A stretch of DNA of 30,073 nucleotides, taken from NCBI GenBank assembly GCA_035291905.1, contig DATDRF010000079.1, positions 1 to 30,073 on the forward strand, read 5' to 3'. The notes beneath the pieces are model-generated. The model ran no database searches. It was not told where the DNA came from and worked only from the letters and a program-made list of their open reading frames with translations. Source of the DNA: JACPLA01 sp035291905. Lineage in GTDB: Bacteria > Bacteroidota > Ignavibacteria > UBA10030. This document shows positions 8,277-16,017 of this stretch, in pieces. The position numbers were made by a program, and so were the translations under genes. Every line of letters starts with the position of its first letter. Position 1 is the first letter of the stretch.

Positions 8277-9190
8277 GCTACTTTTTCAAGAACGTGTTCG
8301 GGGAAGCCGACGAGCTTGACTTCCAGTTCAAGCAAAATACCCGCGTTCTGATAGATCGTTCGGCGGGCGAGATCGATTAATCGGACGACATCTTCCGCAC
8401 GAGCGTCGCCCAGATTGACCATAAAATTCGAATGCTTTTCGGAGATCTGAACGCCTCCAATCCTTTTTCCTTTCAATCCTGCCTGTTCTATCAGCTTTGC
8501 AGCAAACGTACCCGGAGGATTTTTGAACATGCTCCCCGAGTTCGGGAGGCTCAAGGGCTGCGTCGCGTTCCGCCGCGCAATGAGCTCACTCTTTCGTTTC
8601 AGGATCTCTTCTTTGTCGGCCTTTGCCAGGCGAAACCGTCCGCTAAGGACGACATCCTTTACGAACGACGAGGTGCGATACGCGAAGCCTGCGTCTTCCT
8701 TCCGAACCCGAACGACGGATCCTCCTCTCAGGGCATCTACGTCGACAAGTGAATCCTTTATCTCATTCCCATGCGCCCCGGCATTCATGACGATCGCGCC
8801 CCCGACGCTGGCGGGAATCCCCGCCGCCCATTCAAGACCACCGAGGCTGTTCTGAATGCAGAAATCAACGAGCTTTGTAAGACGCGCACCCGACTCTGCC
8901 ATGACGAGTTCATCTTCAAGCGCAACCCGGGTAAGTCCCGACTCAAGACTAATCACTGCGCCGCGAATACCGTCATCGTGGATTATCATGTTGCTGCCGC
9001 GTCCGATCATCATGTACGGAAAGTTGTTTTGCTGAAAAAAACGGACGATGGCAACAAGATCAGCCTTGTCTTTCGGCTCAAGAAAGTAGTCTGCCGGTCC
9101 GCCGACCTTCATCGACGTGTATGATGCCAGCGAATGATTGAGGTTGATCTTTCCCTGAAAGACATTCCGTATGTTATCAACTGAAATCAT
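8273..9190 (-). CDS. murB: UDP-N-acetylenolpyruvoylglucosamine reductase MurB
   Basis: MurB reduces UDP-GlcNAc-enolpyruvate to UDP-MurNAc with NADPH and FAD in the cytoplasm. The 305 residues show the FAD-binding segment (TSMKVGGPADYF, then MMIGRGSNMIIHDDG) and GLEWAAGIPASVGGAIVMNAGAHG. The catalytic serine region is NSGSMFKNPPGTFAAKLIEQ. The YRTSSF segment and the overall length resemble type II (Gram-positive-like) enzymes. The start is ATG at 9190, without an obvious Shine-Dalgarno sequence, 25 bp after murC. The gene overlaps ftsQ by four bases. Confidence 0.95.
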   Translation of the reverse strand: MISVDNIRNVFQGKINLNHSLASYTSMKVGGPADYFLEPKDKADLVAIVRFFQQNNFPYMMIGRGSNMIIHDDGIRGAVISLESGLTRVALEDELVMAESGARLTKLVDFCIQNSLGGLEWAAGIPASVGGAIVMNAGAHGNEIKDSLVDVDALRGGSVVRVRKEDAGFAYRTSSFVKDVVLSGRFRLAKADKEEILKRKSELIARRNATQPLSLPNSGSMFKNPPGTFAAKLIEQAGLKGKRIGGVQISEKHSNFMVNLGDARAEDVVRLIDLARRTIYQNAGILLELEVKLVGFPEHVLEKVA

Positions 9191-9215
9191 AAATTGAGAT
9201 TGAAACGAACGCGCG

Positions 9216-10595
9216 TCATTTCTTTCCCGATTTCAAAAACTGCTCTCCGTATTTCCAGATATCTCCTGCTCCCATGGTGATGACGATATCTCCCTTGCGG
9301 GCGATTGTCTTCAACGTGGAGGGAACCTGGGCTTTGTCCGGTACATAATGAACTTCTTTGTGTCCGAACCGCCTGGCCGCGTTGACAATCAGTTCTCCGC
9401 TCACTCCCTGAATGGGCTCTTCGCGGGCCGGGTAGATGTCGGTTACAATGAGAATATCGGAGAGAAGGAACGATTTACCGAATTCCTCATAGAAATCGCG
9501 CGTCCGCGAGTAAAGGTGCGGCTGGAACACGCATATGACTCTCCGTCGCCATCCCGCTTTTGCGCCGGCGAGCGTAGCTTTGCATTCCGTGGGATGATGA
9601 GCGTAGTCGTCGTAGACAGTGATTCCGTCGATCTCTCCTTTTTTCTCCCATCGTCGGTACACGCCGCTGAAGCGCTCAATACCGGCCTTGACCTTGCCAA
9701 AGGGAACGCCGAGCTCAAGAGCGACAGCCATGGCTCCGAGTGCATTCTGAACATTGTGTTTCCCGGGCACCTGCAGGGTGATCTTTCCGATATCCCCGCC
9801 TGTACGCACCACCGTGAACGTGGACATATTGTCCTTGTGTTGAATATCGACGGCCTGGATATCCGCCTGCGGATTAAGCCCGTAGGTGATGATCTTCTTT
9901 CGGCTCAGTTGCGGCATAATGTCGAGGAGCGCCGGTTCATCAAGACTGAGAACGATAAAGCCGTAAAAGGGGACCCTGCCCGCAAACTGAACAAACGCAC
10001 TCTTGATATCCTCCAAATCCCGGTAACAATCCAGATGATCGGTCTCAAGGGTTGTCAGGACAGCGATCGTGGGTGTGATTGAGAGGAATGAACGATCGTA
10101 TTCATCCGCCTCCACCACGATGAAATCGCCATGTCCGAGCCTGGCATTGGTCCCGCCGAGCCCGCTCAGCTTTCCGCCGACAATCACCGTCGGATCAAGG
10201 CCGCCTTCCATGAGGACGAGGCTGATCATCGAAGTGGTTGTTGTTTTCCCGTGCGTTCCGGCAATGCCTATGCCGTACTTCAGCCTCATGACTTCGGCGA
10301 GCATTTCGGCACGTCGGATGACCGGAATCTTTCTGCGGTGTGCCTCAAGGAGCTCCGGGTTTTCCGGTTGAACCGCCGAGGAATACACAAGGGCATCGAC
10401 ATCCCCGGCAATATTCTTTGCAGCGTGCCCCTCGGAGATTATCGCACCGAGTTTCTGAAGCCGTTCGGTCACCTCCGAAAGCGCGCGATCCGAACCGCTG
10501 ACTGCAAAATGCTGGTCGAGCAGAATTTCGGCAATACCGCTCATTCCGATTCCACCGATTCCGACGAAGTGTATTTTCTTGATGGAAGAGAACAT
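9216..10595 (-). CDS. murC: UDP-N-acetylmuramate--L-alanine ligase MurC
   Basis: MurC adds L-alanine to UDP-MurNAc using ATP, the first step of stem peptide assembly. The 459-residue protein has the N-terminal UDP-binding motif (HFVGIGGIGMSGIAE), the Mur ligase P-loop GTHGKTTTTSMI, the central VVEADEYDRSF segment, DDYAHHPTE, and the C-terminal domain with VFQPHLYSRT. These are specific to MurC among Mur ligases. The start is ATG at 10595, with a moderate GGTGAAAG upstream. A repeat-bearing gap of 87 bp separates it from the PH-like gene upstream. Confidence 0.96.
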   Translation of the reverse strand: MFSSIKKIHFVGIGGIGMSGIAEILLDQHFAVSGSDRALSEVTERLQKLGAIISEGHAAKNIAGDVDALVYSSAVQPENPELLEAHRRKIPVIRRAEMLAEVMRLKYGIGIAGTHGKTTTTSMISLVLMEGGLDPTVIVGGKLSGLGGTNARLGHGDFIVVEADEYDRSFLSITPTIAVLTTLETDHLDCYRDLEDIKSAFVQFAGRVPFYGFIVLSLDEPALLDIMPQLSRKKIITYGLNPQADIQAVDIQHKDNMSTFTVVRTGGDIGKITLQVPGKHNVQNALGAMAVALELGVPFGKVKAGIERFSGVYRRWEKKGEIDGITVYDDYAHHPTECKATLAGAKAGWRRRVICVFQPHLYSRTRDFYEEFGKSFLLSDILIVTDIYPAREEPIQGVSGELIVNAARRFGHKEVHYVPDKAQVPSTLKTIARKGDIVITMGAGDIWKYGEQFLKSGKK

Positions 10596-10611
10596 TAAGA
10601 GCTTTCACCAG

Positions 10612-10643
10612 CCTGCCCTGCCTACCGGCAGGCAGGCGGCAGG
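10612..10643. repeat. GC-rich palindromic intergenic repeat
   Basis: The arms CCTGCC (10612-10617) and GGCAGG (10638-10643) flank an inner CTGCC/GGCAG pair (10618-10622 with 10627-10631). Together they give a strong stem-loop around the CTACCGGCAGG core. It lies in the gap between the PH-like gene and murC, inside the otherwise compact cluster. Sequences of this kind recur between genes in many environmental genomes; its copy number here cannot be judged from one window. Confidence 0.6.
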
Positions 10644-10656
10644 GCTGACAGCTATC

Positions 10657-10674
10657 AGCTATCAGTTTTCAGTT
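10657..10674. repeat. TATCAG/TTTCAG intergenic repeat, copy 1
   Basis: AGCTATCAGTTTTCAGTT matches the copy at 15997-16014 in 17 of 18 bases. A further AGCTATC stands directly before it, so the element is itself internally repeated. It lies immediately beside the GC-rich palindrome upstream of murC. Confidence 0.6.
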
Positions 10675-10682
10675 ATCGGTTC

Positions 10683-11177
10683 CTATGGCTTTCGGCGCTG
10701 CATACCGAATCGTTTTCGTTTTCCTTTTGGCACTCGTTCTGCGATTCTTTCCATGTGGGCGACGAGCTCATGGTTATGCTCATAGCGTCCGACGCGGATC
10801 CGGAATATTCGCCGGCGATCCTTGATCTTGAAGACAATGAGTTGGAATCGCCCGGCAGTTTGCACGAGACGTTCCCTCCCGATATGCATCCATTCGATGT
10901 CGTTCAAATGGATAATCCGCTCGCCTCTTCTCGAATGAAAAATGATATGGTCATCCTCGAGGATCAGCTTCCGGTCACGCATGCGATTCAACATCAATCC
11001 GACGAGAGAAACGAGAAAGAACAGGACCATGATGTACACAATCGGATCACGGTAAATCAATCTGAACTGATCTTCCACAAAACTGCCCCGGATTCCCGCG
11101 TACAGAAGGAGGGCGACGAGATAAATCAGCGTCTGCTGATAGTAGAAATCGAGCTTGTATCGAAAGACGGTTCGCAT
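10683..11177 (-). CDS. PH-like two-helix membrane protein of unknown function within the dcw cluster
   Basis: The 164-residue protein has two membrane segments near the N-terminus (about 15-31 and 45-63). A soluble beta-rich region follows (LILEDDHIIFHSRRGERIIHLNDIEWMHIG, here split as LILEDDHIIFH and ERIIHLNDIEWMHI), then a basic tail (KGKRKRFGMQRRKP). Strand pattern and the DDHIIFHSRRGERI turn suggest a small PH or bPH-like fold facing the cytoplasm. I do not recognise a named family. It starts only three bases after the murG stop and is co-oriented with the cluster, so it is almost certainly co-transcribed and may assist the membrane stage of peptidoglycan synthesis or division. The function is inferred from position only. 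Confidence 0.72.
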   Translation of the reverse strand: MRTVFRYKLDFYYQQTLIYLVALLLYAGIRGSFVEDQFRLIYRDPIVYIMVLFFLVSLVGLMLNRMRDRKLILEDDHIIFHSRRGERIIHLNDIEWMHIGRERLVQTAGRFQLIVFKIKDRRRIFRIRVGRYEHNHELVAHMERIAERVPKGKRKRFGMQRRKP

Positions 11178-11180
11178 GGA

Positions 11181-12287
11181 CTATGATGTTTGTGTTGCCA
11201 GGCGAAGAACGTAATGGGCGACGATCTTGCCGGCATCGGGCCTGTTGAGCCTTTTGCCGGCAGCCGCCATGGATTCACGGATCGCCTTGTTGTTCACAAT
11301 GTTCATAAGAATCGTTTGAAGCCTCGTTGGTACTTCAGCATCGGGAACCATTTCCGCCGCGCCCGCCCGGACCAGCGACTGCGCGTTCCGCGTCTGGTGA
11401 TCCTCGGCCGCAAAAGGATACGGAACCAGGATGGCCGGTTTTCCCACGCGGGTCAATTCCGCAATGGTAATAGCTCCGGCGCGGCAAAGAACAACATCGG
11501 CCGCTGCGTAGGCCATTTCCATTCTGTCAATGAACGGCCCAATCCAACCAATCCTTTTGCCAACGACCTGTTGCTGAATCTGTTCGTACTGTGACGATCC
11601 TGTCTGCCAAATAATCTGGGTTCCCGATCTCTCAAAGATCTCCATCATTGAAAGAACCGCATTGTTCAGTGACACGGCTCCCAGGCTTCCGCCAAATACA
11701 AGGAGAGTGGTTTTGTCGGGCTCAAGGCCGAACGTCGAGAGGCCGTCTGCCCGCCGAGCTTCATCCAACCCTTTCCGGATTGGTGTTCCGACCACCTCAA
11801 CATTATCTCTTCGCTTCAGATGTTGCAGGGCATCCTCGAGTCCCAAGAAGACTTTTGTCACCCGGCCGGCAAGAAGTTTGGTTGTAATGCCGGGAAGGCT
11901 GTTCGACTCGTGGATAACCGTCGGGATGCCGCGGAGCCACGCCGCGAAGAGCACCGGCCCGCAAACATATCCTCCAGTCCCGATTACCACACCCGGCTTT
12001 GCTTCTCCGATGACAAGGAACGACTGCACAATTGAGACAAGGAGCTTCACCGGGACGAGGAAATTCCTCAGACTAAGTTTCCTTTGGACGCCCGCGGTCC
12101 ATATCGTGTGCAGTTTGTAGCCCTTTTGCGGGACAACACGCGCTTCGATCCGGTCTTTTGTCCCCACAAACACAATGTTGCTCTGGGGATTCAAATTTCG
12201 CACTTCATCCGCAATTGCCAATGCAGGAAAAAGGTGACCGCCTGTTCCTCCTCCCGCGAACATCAATGTGGGGTGGTTCTGAGACAC
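11181..12287 (-). CDS. murG: Lipid II synthase MurG (GlcNAc transferase)
   Basis: MurG is the peripheral membrane glycosyltransferase that adds GlcNAc to lipid I to give lipid II. The 368-residue product has the N-terminal G-loop GGGTGGH (12-18), a second G-loop GGSLGAVSLN, and HESNSLPG. The UDP-GlcNAc site is visible as CRAGAITIAEL and PYPFAAEDHQTRNAQ, ending with the usual C-terminal region. The start is GTG at 12287 with GAGGA close upstream, 7 bases after the ftsW stop. The gene ends three bases before the PH-like gene. Confidence 0.96.
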   Translation of the reverse strand: MSQNHPTLMFAGGGTGGHLFPALAIADEVRNLNPQSNIVFVGTKDRIEARVVPQKGYKLHTIWTAGVQRKLSLRNFLVPVKLLVSIVQSFLVIGEAKPGVVIGTGGYVCGPVLFAAWLRGIPTVIHESNSLPGITTKLLAGRVTKVFLGLEDALQHLKRRDNVEVVGTPIRKGLDEARRADGLSTFGLEPDKTTLLVFGGSLGAVSLNNAVLSMMEIFERSGTQIIWQTGSSQYEQIQQQVVGKRIGWIGPFIDRMEMAYAAADVVLCRAGAITIAELTRVGKPAILVPYPFAAEDHQTRNAQSLVRAGAAEMVPDAEVPTRLQTILMNIVNNKAIRESMAAAGKRLNRPDAGKIVAHYVLRLATQTS

Positions 12288-12294
12288 GGTATCC

Positions 12295-13473
12295 TCAGTA
12301 CACCCTGGGTTGAATCTGATTCAGCGGCTCGACCGGAAGTACACCCTCCGGGAGCGACGTCGCGCGGGGGTGAAGGTCCGTTTGAGCTGAAATATTGAGC
12401 AGCACACCAATACTGAATGACGAAAGCACGAGCGACGATCCGCCGTAACTGACGAACGGCATCGGGAGCCCTGTGGTTGGCAGGATGCCCAAGGTCACTC
12501 CTGCGTTCACCAGGGCATAGAGGGTCGTGGTGCATGTGATTGCGATTGCGAGCAGGCGGCCGAATTCATCGCGGGCAGCCTTCGCAATTTTGAAACCCCG
12601 CAGCATAATCAGAAGAAACATGCCCATGAAGAAGATCGTGCCAATGAATCCGTACTCTTCTCCGACAATCGAAAAAACGAAATCGCCGTAAGATTCGGGC
12701 AGAAAGAAATCGCGTTGTTTGCTTTCGCCCGGGCCGAGGCCGAAGATCCCTCCGTTCCCGAAGCCGATGATTCCCTGCCAAAGCTGATAATTGACGGTTC
12801 CGGAATCGGCGCTGCCTGCAAGGAACGATTTGATACGAGCCAATCGATACGGAGCGCTCACCAAATATGCCGCGAGCACGGGAATGAGGGCCGCGCCGGC
12901 GAGGGAAAGGTGGAGAAAACGCGCGCGCGCCATGAAAAGCATCACCAAACTGAGCAGGATGATCATCGACCCGGTGCTGAAGTTCGGCTGCAGCATGACG
13001 AGAGAAGAAACCGATCCGATCCAGATCATCATGGGAAGGAATCCGCGCTTGAAGTCTTTCATCAACTCGCCCTTGACGGCAATGAGGGTACACAGATGAA
13101 AGAGCAGAGCGAATTTGGCGAGCTCAGAGGGCTGGAGGCCGAAACCGCCGAATCGAAGCCACCGTGCGGCTCCCTTTGTCTCTCCTCCCAGCGCAAGGGT
13201 CATGACCAGGAGAATGATCGATACGATCAGCACCGGCTTCGTGAGTTTTCTGTATTTCTTATAGTCGAAGGACATCCCGACGAAAAGGGCGACGATTCCG
13301 ATGAGGACCTTCAGCGCATGGGAATTCAGGAGTCGGCTGCTTTCTCCGAATTTTTGCATTGCCCACGTTGAAGAGGCGCTATAGACAACTCCAAGGCTCA
13401 GTACCATGAGTATCAGCACGGCGATGAGCGTTAGGATGTCGATATGATTCCGCTGGGACTTTGTCACGGTCAA
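12295..13473 (-). CDS. ftsW: SEDS peptidoglycan glycosyltransferase FtsW
   Basis: FtsW is the septal SEDS-family polymerase that works with FtsI. The 392-residue product is strongly hydrophobic with about ten membrane segments. It carries GVVYSASS near the N-terminus, the SEDS signature region KGAARWLRFGGFGLQPSELAK (recognisable by its Trp-Leu and Gln-Pro-Ser-Glu), FSIVGEEYGFIG, and TTGLPMPFVSYGGSS late. The start is either TTG at 13473, which overlaps the murD stop as TTGA with AAGGA about 6 nt upstream, or GTG at 13467. Shine-Dalgarno spacing favours TTG. Confidence 0.95.
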   Translation of the reverse strand: MTVTKSQRNHIDILTLIAVLILMVLSLGVVYSASSTWAMQKFGESSRLLNSHALKVLIGIVALFVGMSFDYKKYRKLTKPVLIVSIILLVMTLALGGETKGAARWLRFGGFGLQPSELAKFALLFHLCTLIAVKGELMKDFKRGFLPMMIWIGSVSSLVMLQPNFSTGSMIILLSLVMLFMARARFLHLSLAGAALIPVLAAYLVSAPYRLARIKSFLAGSADSGTVNYQLWQGIIGFGNGGIFGLGPGESKQRDFFLPESYGDFVFSIVGEEYGFIGTIFFMGMFLLIMLRGFKIAKAARDEFGRLLAIAITCTTTLYALVNAGVTLGILPTTGLPMPFVSYGGSSLVLSSFSIGVLLNISAQTDLHPRATSLPEGVLPVEPLNQIQPRVY

Positions 13474-14837
13474 TTTGTTTCCTTCAGATCTCCCACCAAC
13501 TCTTTGAAGACGCGGCCCCGATGCTCATAGTTCTGAAACCAATCGAACGATGCGCACGCAGGAGACAAGAGAACCACATCTCCTTTTGTTGCGAGCCCCG
13601 AGGCCCGCGTGACGGCCTCTTCCATGGAGGTCGCGGTGACAACGCGGGTAACCTTGTTGAAAGCTTCATCAACCTTGGCCGCCGATTCACCAATTGCCAC
13701 AATTGCTTTTACGCGGGCTTGCACCAGCTCTTTCAATCGGCCGTAGTCGTTTCCCTTGTCTCTTCCTCCAATGAGGACCACGAGCGGCTGTTGAAATGCC
13801 TGCAGGGCATACCAGACAGAGTCGACATTGGTTGCCTTGGAGTCGTTCACATATCGAACTCCGTTCACTTCTTTCACGAATTCCAAGCGGTGTTCCACTC
13901 CTTTGAAGTTTCTGAGAGTATTGCGAATGGAGGCATTTGAGGCACCAAACAATGATCCGACGAGGGCGGCAGCCATCGCGTTATAGGCGTTGTGGATCCC
14001 GTTGATGGAAATCTCATCCAACGGAATCACCGCGCTTCGTTTGCCGTTAAGCGAGAGCACAAGTTTGTCATTCTCTGCAAATGCACCCTCGTCAAAGGAC
14101 CGATGATAACTGAATGGAATCCTGCGGGCCTTTGCCGCGCCGATGGTCCTGACCGTCCACTCGTCATCCGCCGAATAGATGACCGTATCGCCCTTCCCCT
14201 GGTTCATGAAAACCCTGGCCTTCGAGGCCGCATACTGTTCCATCGAGTGGTTGTATCGGTCCATATGATCTTCTGTGATATTCAGAATCACGGAAACACT
14301 CGGGCGGAAGGTTTCACAGTGATCCAGCTGAAAACTGCTCACTTCCAAAACAGCAAGACTCGTTTGATCCAGCCCCAGAACGACCGATGAAAATGCCGTT
14401 CCAATGTTACCCGCAACCACATGTTTCTTTTTTGCATCGCCCAGGATCCTTCCAATCAGGGTCGTGGTGGTCGTTTTTCCGTTGCTTCCGGTGACGGCAA
14501 CAATGGGGCACGGGCAAAACCAACTCGCAGCCTCCAGCTCGCTTACGACCTTGATCTTTCGCTCCAGTGCCCTGAGTACGACCGGGGCGTTGCCGGGAAC
14601 GCCCGGGCTAATGACCATGAAAGAACAATTGTATACACGCTCTGTATGTCCTCCGGTCTCAACGGAAATCTTTTTCTCGGCAAGGGCCCGAAGTTCCTTT
14701 TGAAGCTTCTTGGCCGGTTGCAGGTCGCTGACAAAAACCTGCGCACCCCTGGATGCGAGCAGCTCAGCCGCCGCAACGCCGCTTCGGGCGGCCCCAATGA
14801 CCGTGACGGGTGTTGAGTGGAGATCATGAACATTCAT
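13470..14837 (-). CDS. murD: UDP-N-acetylmuramoyl-L-alanine--D-glutamate ligase MurD
   Basis: MurD attaches D-glutamate to UDP-MurNAc-L-Ala. The 455-residue protein has an N-terminal Rossmann-like domain (TVIGAARSGVAAAELLASRG) and the P-loop GSNGKTTTTTLIG. ILNITEDHMDRY in the central domain and the MurD-typical C-terminal YVNDSKATN, IGGRDKGNDY and LLSPACASFDWF are also present. The last motif is diagnostic for MurD. The start is ATG at 14837, nine bases after mraY. The stop overlaps the TTG of ftsW. Confidence 0.96.
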   Translation of the reverse strand: MNVHDLHSTPVTVIGAARSGVAAAELLASRGAQVFVSDLQPAKKLQKELRALAEKKISVETGGHTERVYNCSFMVISPGVPGNAPVVLRALERKIKVVSELEAASWFCPCPIVAVTGSNGKTTTTTLIGRILGDAKKKHVVAGNIGTAFSSVVLGLDQTSLAVLEVSSFQLDHCETFRPSVSVILNITEDHMDRYNHSMEQYAASKARVFMNQGKGDTVIYSADDEWTVRTIGAAKARRIPFSYHRSFDEGAFAENDKLVLSLNGKRSAVIPLDEISINGIHNAYNAMAAALVGSLFGASNASIRNTLRNFKGVEHRLEFVKEVNGVRYVNDSKATNVDSVWYALQAFQQPLVVLIGGRDKGNDYGRLKELVQARVKAIVAIGESAAKVDEAFNKVTRVVTATSMEEAVTRASGLATKGDVVLLSPACASFDWFQNYEHRGRVFKELVGDLKETN

Positions 14838-14846
14838 CGTTTCAGG

Positions 14847-15971
14847 TTATCGTACCTTGAACGTTGCAAGGCTTAAGATCATCAGAAGGATCGCGACGAT
14901 ATAGAACCGGGTGACAATTTTTGGCTCGGGCCAGCCAAGCAGTTCAAAATGATGATGCAAGGGGGCCATTTTGAAAACCCTCCGGCCTTCGCCGTATTTC
15001 TTCTTCGTGTATTTGAAATACATTCGTTGAATAATGACCGACACCGTTTCCATCAGGAATACACCGCCGAGTGTCGGCAGCAGAAGTTCCTTCTTCATGA
15101 GTACGCACATGACGCCGACTGCGCCCCCGAGGGCGAGAGAGCCGGTGTCTCCCATGAAAACCTGGGCAGGGTATGAGTTGAACCAGAGGAATCCCAAGGC
15201 CGCACCGACCAGCGCTGCGCAGTAAATCGCCAGCTCGCCGTTCCCTCGCAGAAAGGGAATGGTGAGATATTGGCTTAATTCACTGTGGCCCGAAACGTAG
15301 GCGATGACGGCCAGCGTCATTGCGACAATTCCGACCGTGCCGATTGCCAGTCCATCAAGACCGTCGGTGAGGTTCACCGCGTTGGACGTCGCGGTAATGA
15401 TGAAAACAACGACAGGGATGTAGAACCACCCTAGGTCAAGCTCAAGGCCCTTAAAGAAAGGAATCGTTGTGCTCGATTTGAATCTCCAGAGATCCTGGTC
15501 GATCCATTCGGGGAAAAAAAAGATCACGCTTCCGACAACGAGTCCAGCGACAACCTGTCCTACTATCTTGTAGCGCCCAATGAGCCCCTTGGGTTTCTTT
15601 CTGACGACTTTGAGGTAATCGTCGAGAAATCCCACGGCGCCGAGAAAAACCGTCACAAACAGGATGAGCACCACATACATGTTCTTGACGTCGGCCCACA
15701 GCAGAGCAGGGATCACCGTTGAAGAAAGGACAATCAGACCTCCCATCGTTGGGGTCCCGGCCTTCGTGAGGTGAGTCTTCGGTGCTTCAACTTTTGCAGC
15801 CTCTCCGATCTGGCGTTCGCGCAGGCGTCGGATGATTTTTGGTCCGACCCAGAACGCAATGAGAAGCGCAGTTACGGCTGCGGCACCCGCCCGAAACGTA
15901 ATAAACCGGAATACGCCGAAACCCGGAATGTCGTAGAGCTTATCGAGATATGTCAGGAAGTAGTAGAGCAT
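14847..15971 (-). CDS. mraY: Phospho-MurNAc-pentapeptide transferase MraY
   Basis: MraY transfers phospho-MurNAc-pentapeptide to undecaprenyl phosphate, giving lipid I at the inner membrane. The 374-residue polytopic protein shows TPTMGG near 73-78, the catalytic pair GFLDDYLKV (Asp117 and Asp118), NAVNLTDGLDGLA near 198-209, and the late MAPLHHHFELLGWPE motif. All are conserved in MraY. The start is ATG at 15971. A 46-bp spacer with a short repeat separates it from murF, the only sizeable gap among the early mur genes. Confidence 0.97.
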   Translation of the reverse strand: MLYYFLTYLDKLYDIPGFGVFRFITFRAGAAAVTALLIAFWVGPKIIRRLRERQIGEAAKVEAPKTHLTKAGTPTMGGLIVLSSTVIPALLWADVKNMYVVLILFVTVFLGAVGFLDDYLKVVRKKPKGLIGRYKIVGQVVAGLVVGSVIFFFPEWIDQDLWRFKSSTTIPFFKGLELDLGWFYIPVVVFIITATSNAVNLTDGLDGLAIGTVGIVAMTLAVIAYVSGHSELSQYLTIPFLRGNGELAIYCAALVGAALGFLWFNSYPAQVFMGDTGSLALGGAVGVMCVLMKKELLLPTLGGVFLMETVSVIIQRMYFKYTKKKYGEGRRVFKMAPLHHHFELLGWPEPKIVTRFYIVAILLMILSLATFKVR

Positions 15972-15996
15972 AATTAGCGATCAGCCGACAGCGGTA

Positions 15997-16014
15997 AGCT
16001 ATCAGCTTTCAGTT
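15997..16014. repeat. TATCAG/TTTCAG intergenic repeat, copy 2
   Basis: AGCTATCAGCTTTCAGTT lies between murF and mraY and differs by one base from the copy at 10657-10674. The neighbouring GATCAGCCGACAGCGGT looks like a more degenerate relative. Confidence 0.6.
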
Positions 16015-16017
16015 GCT

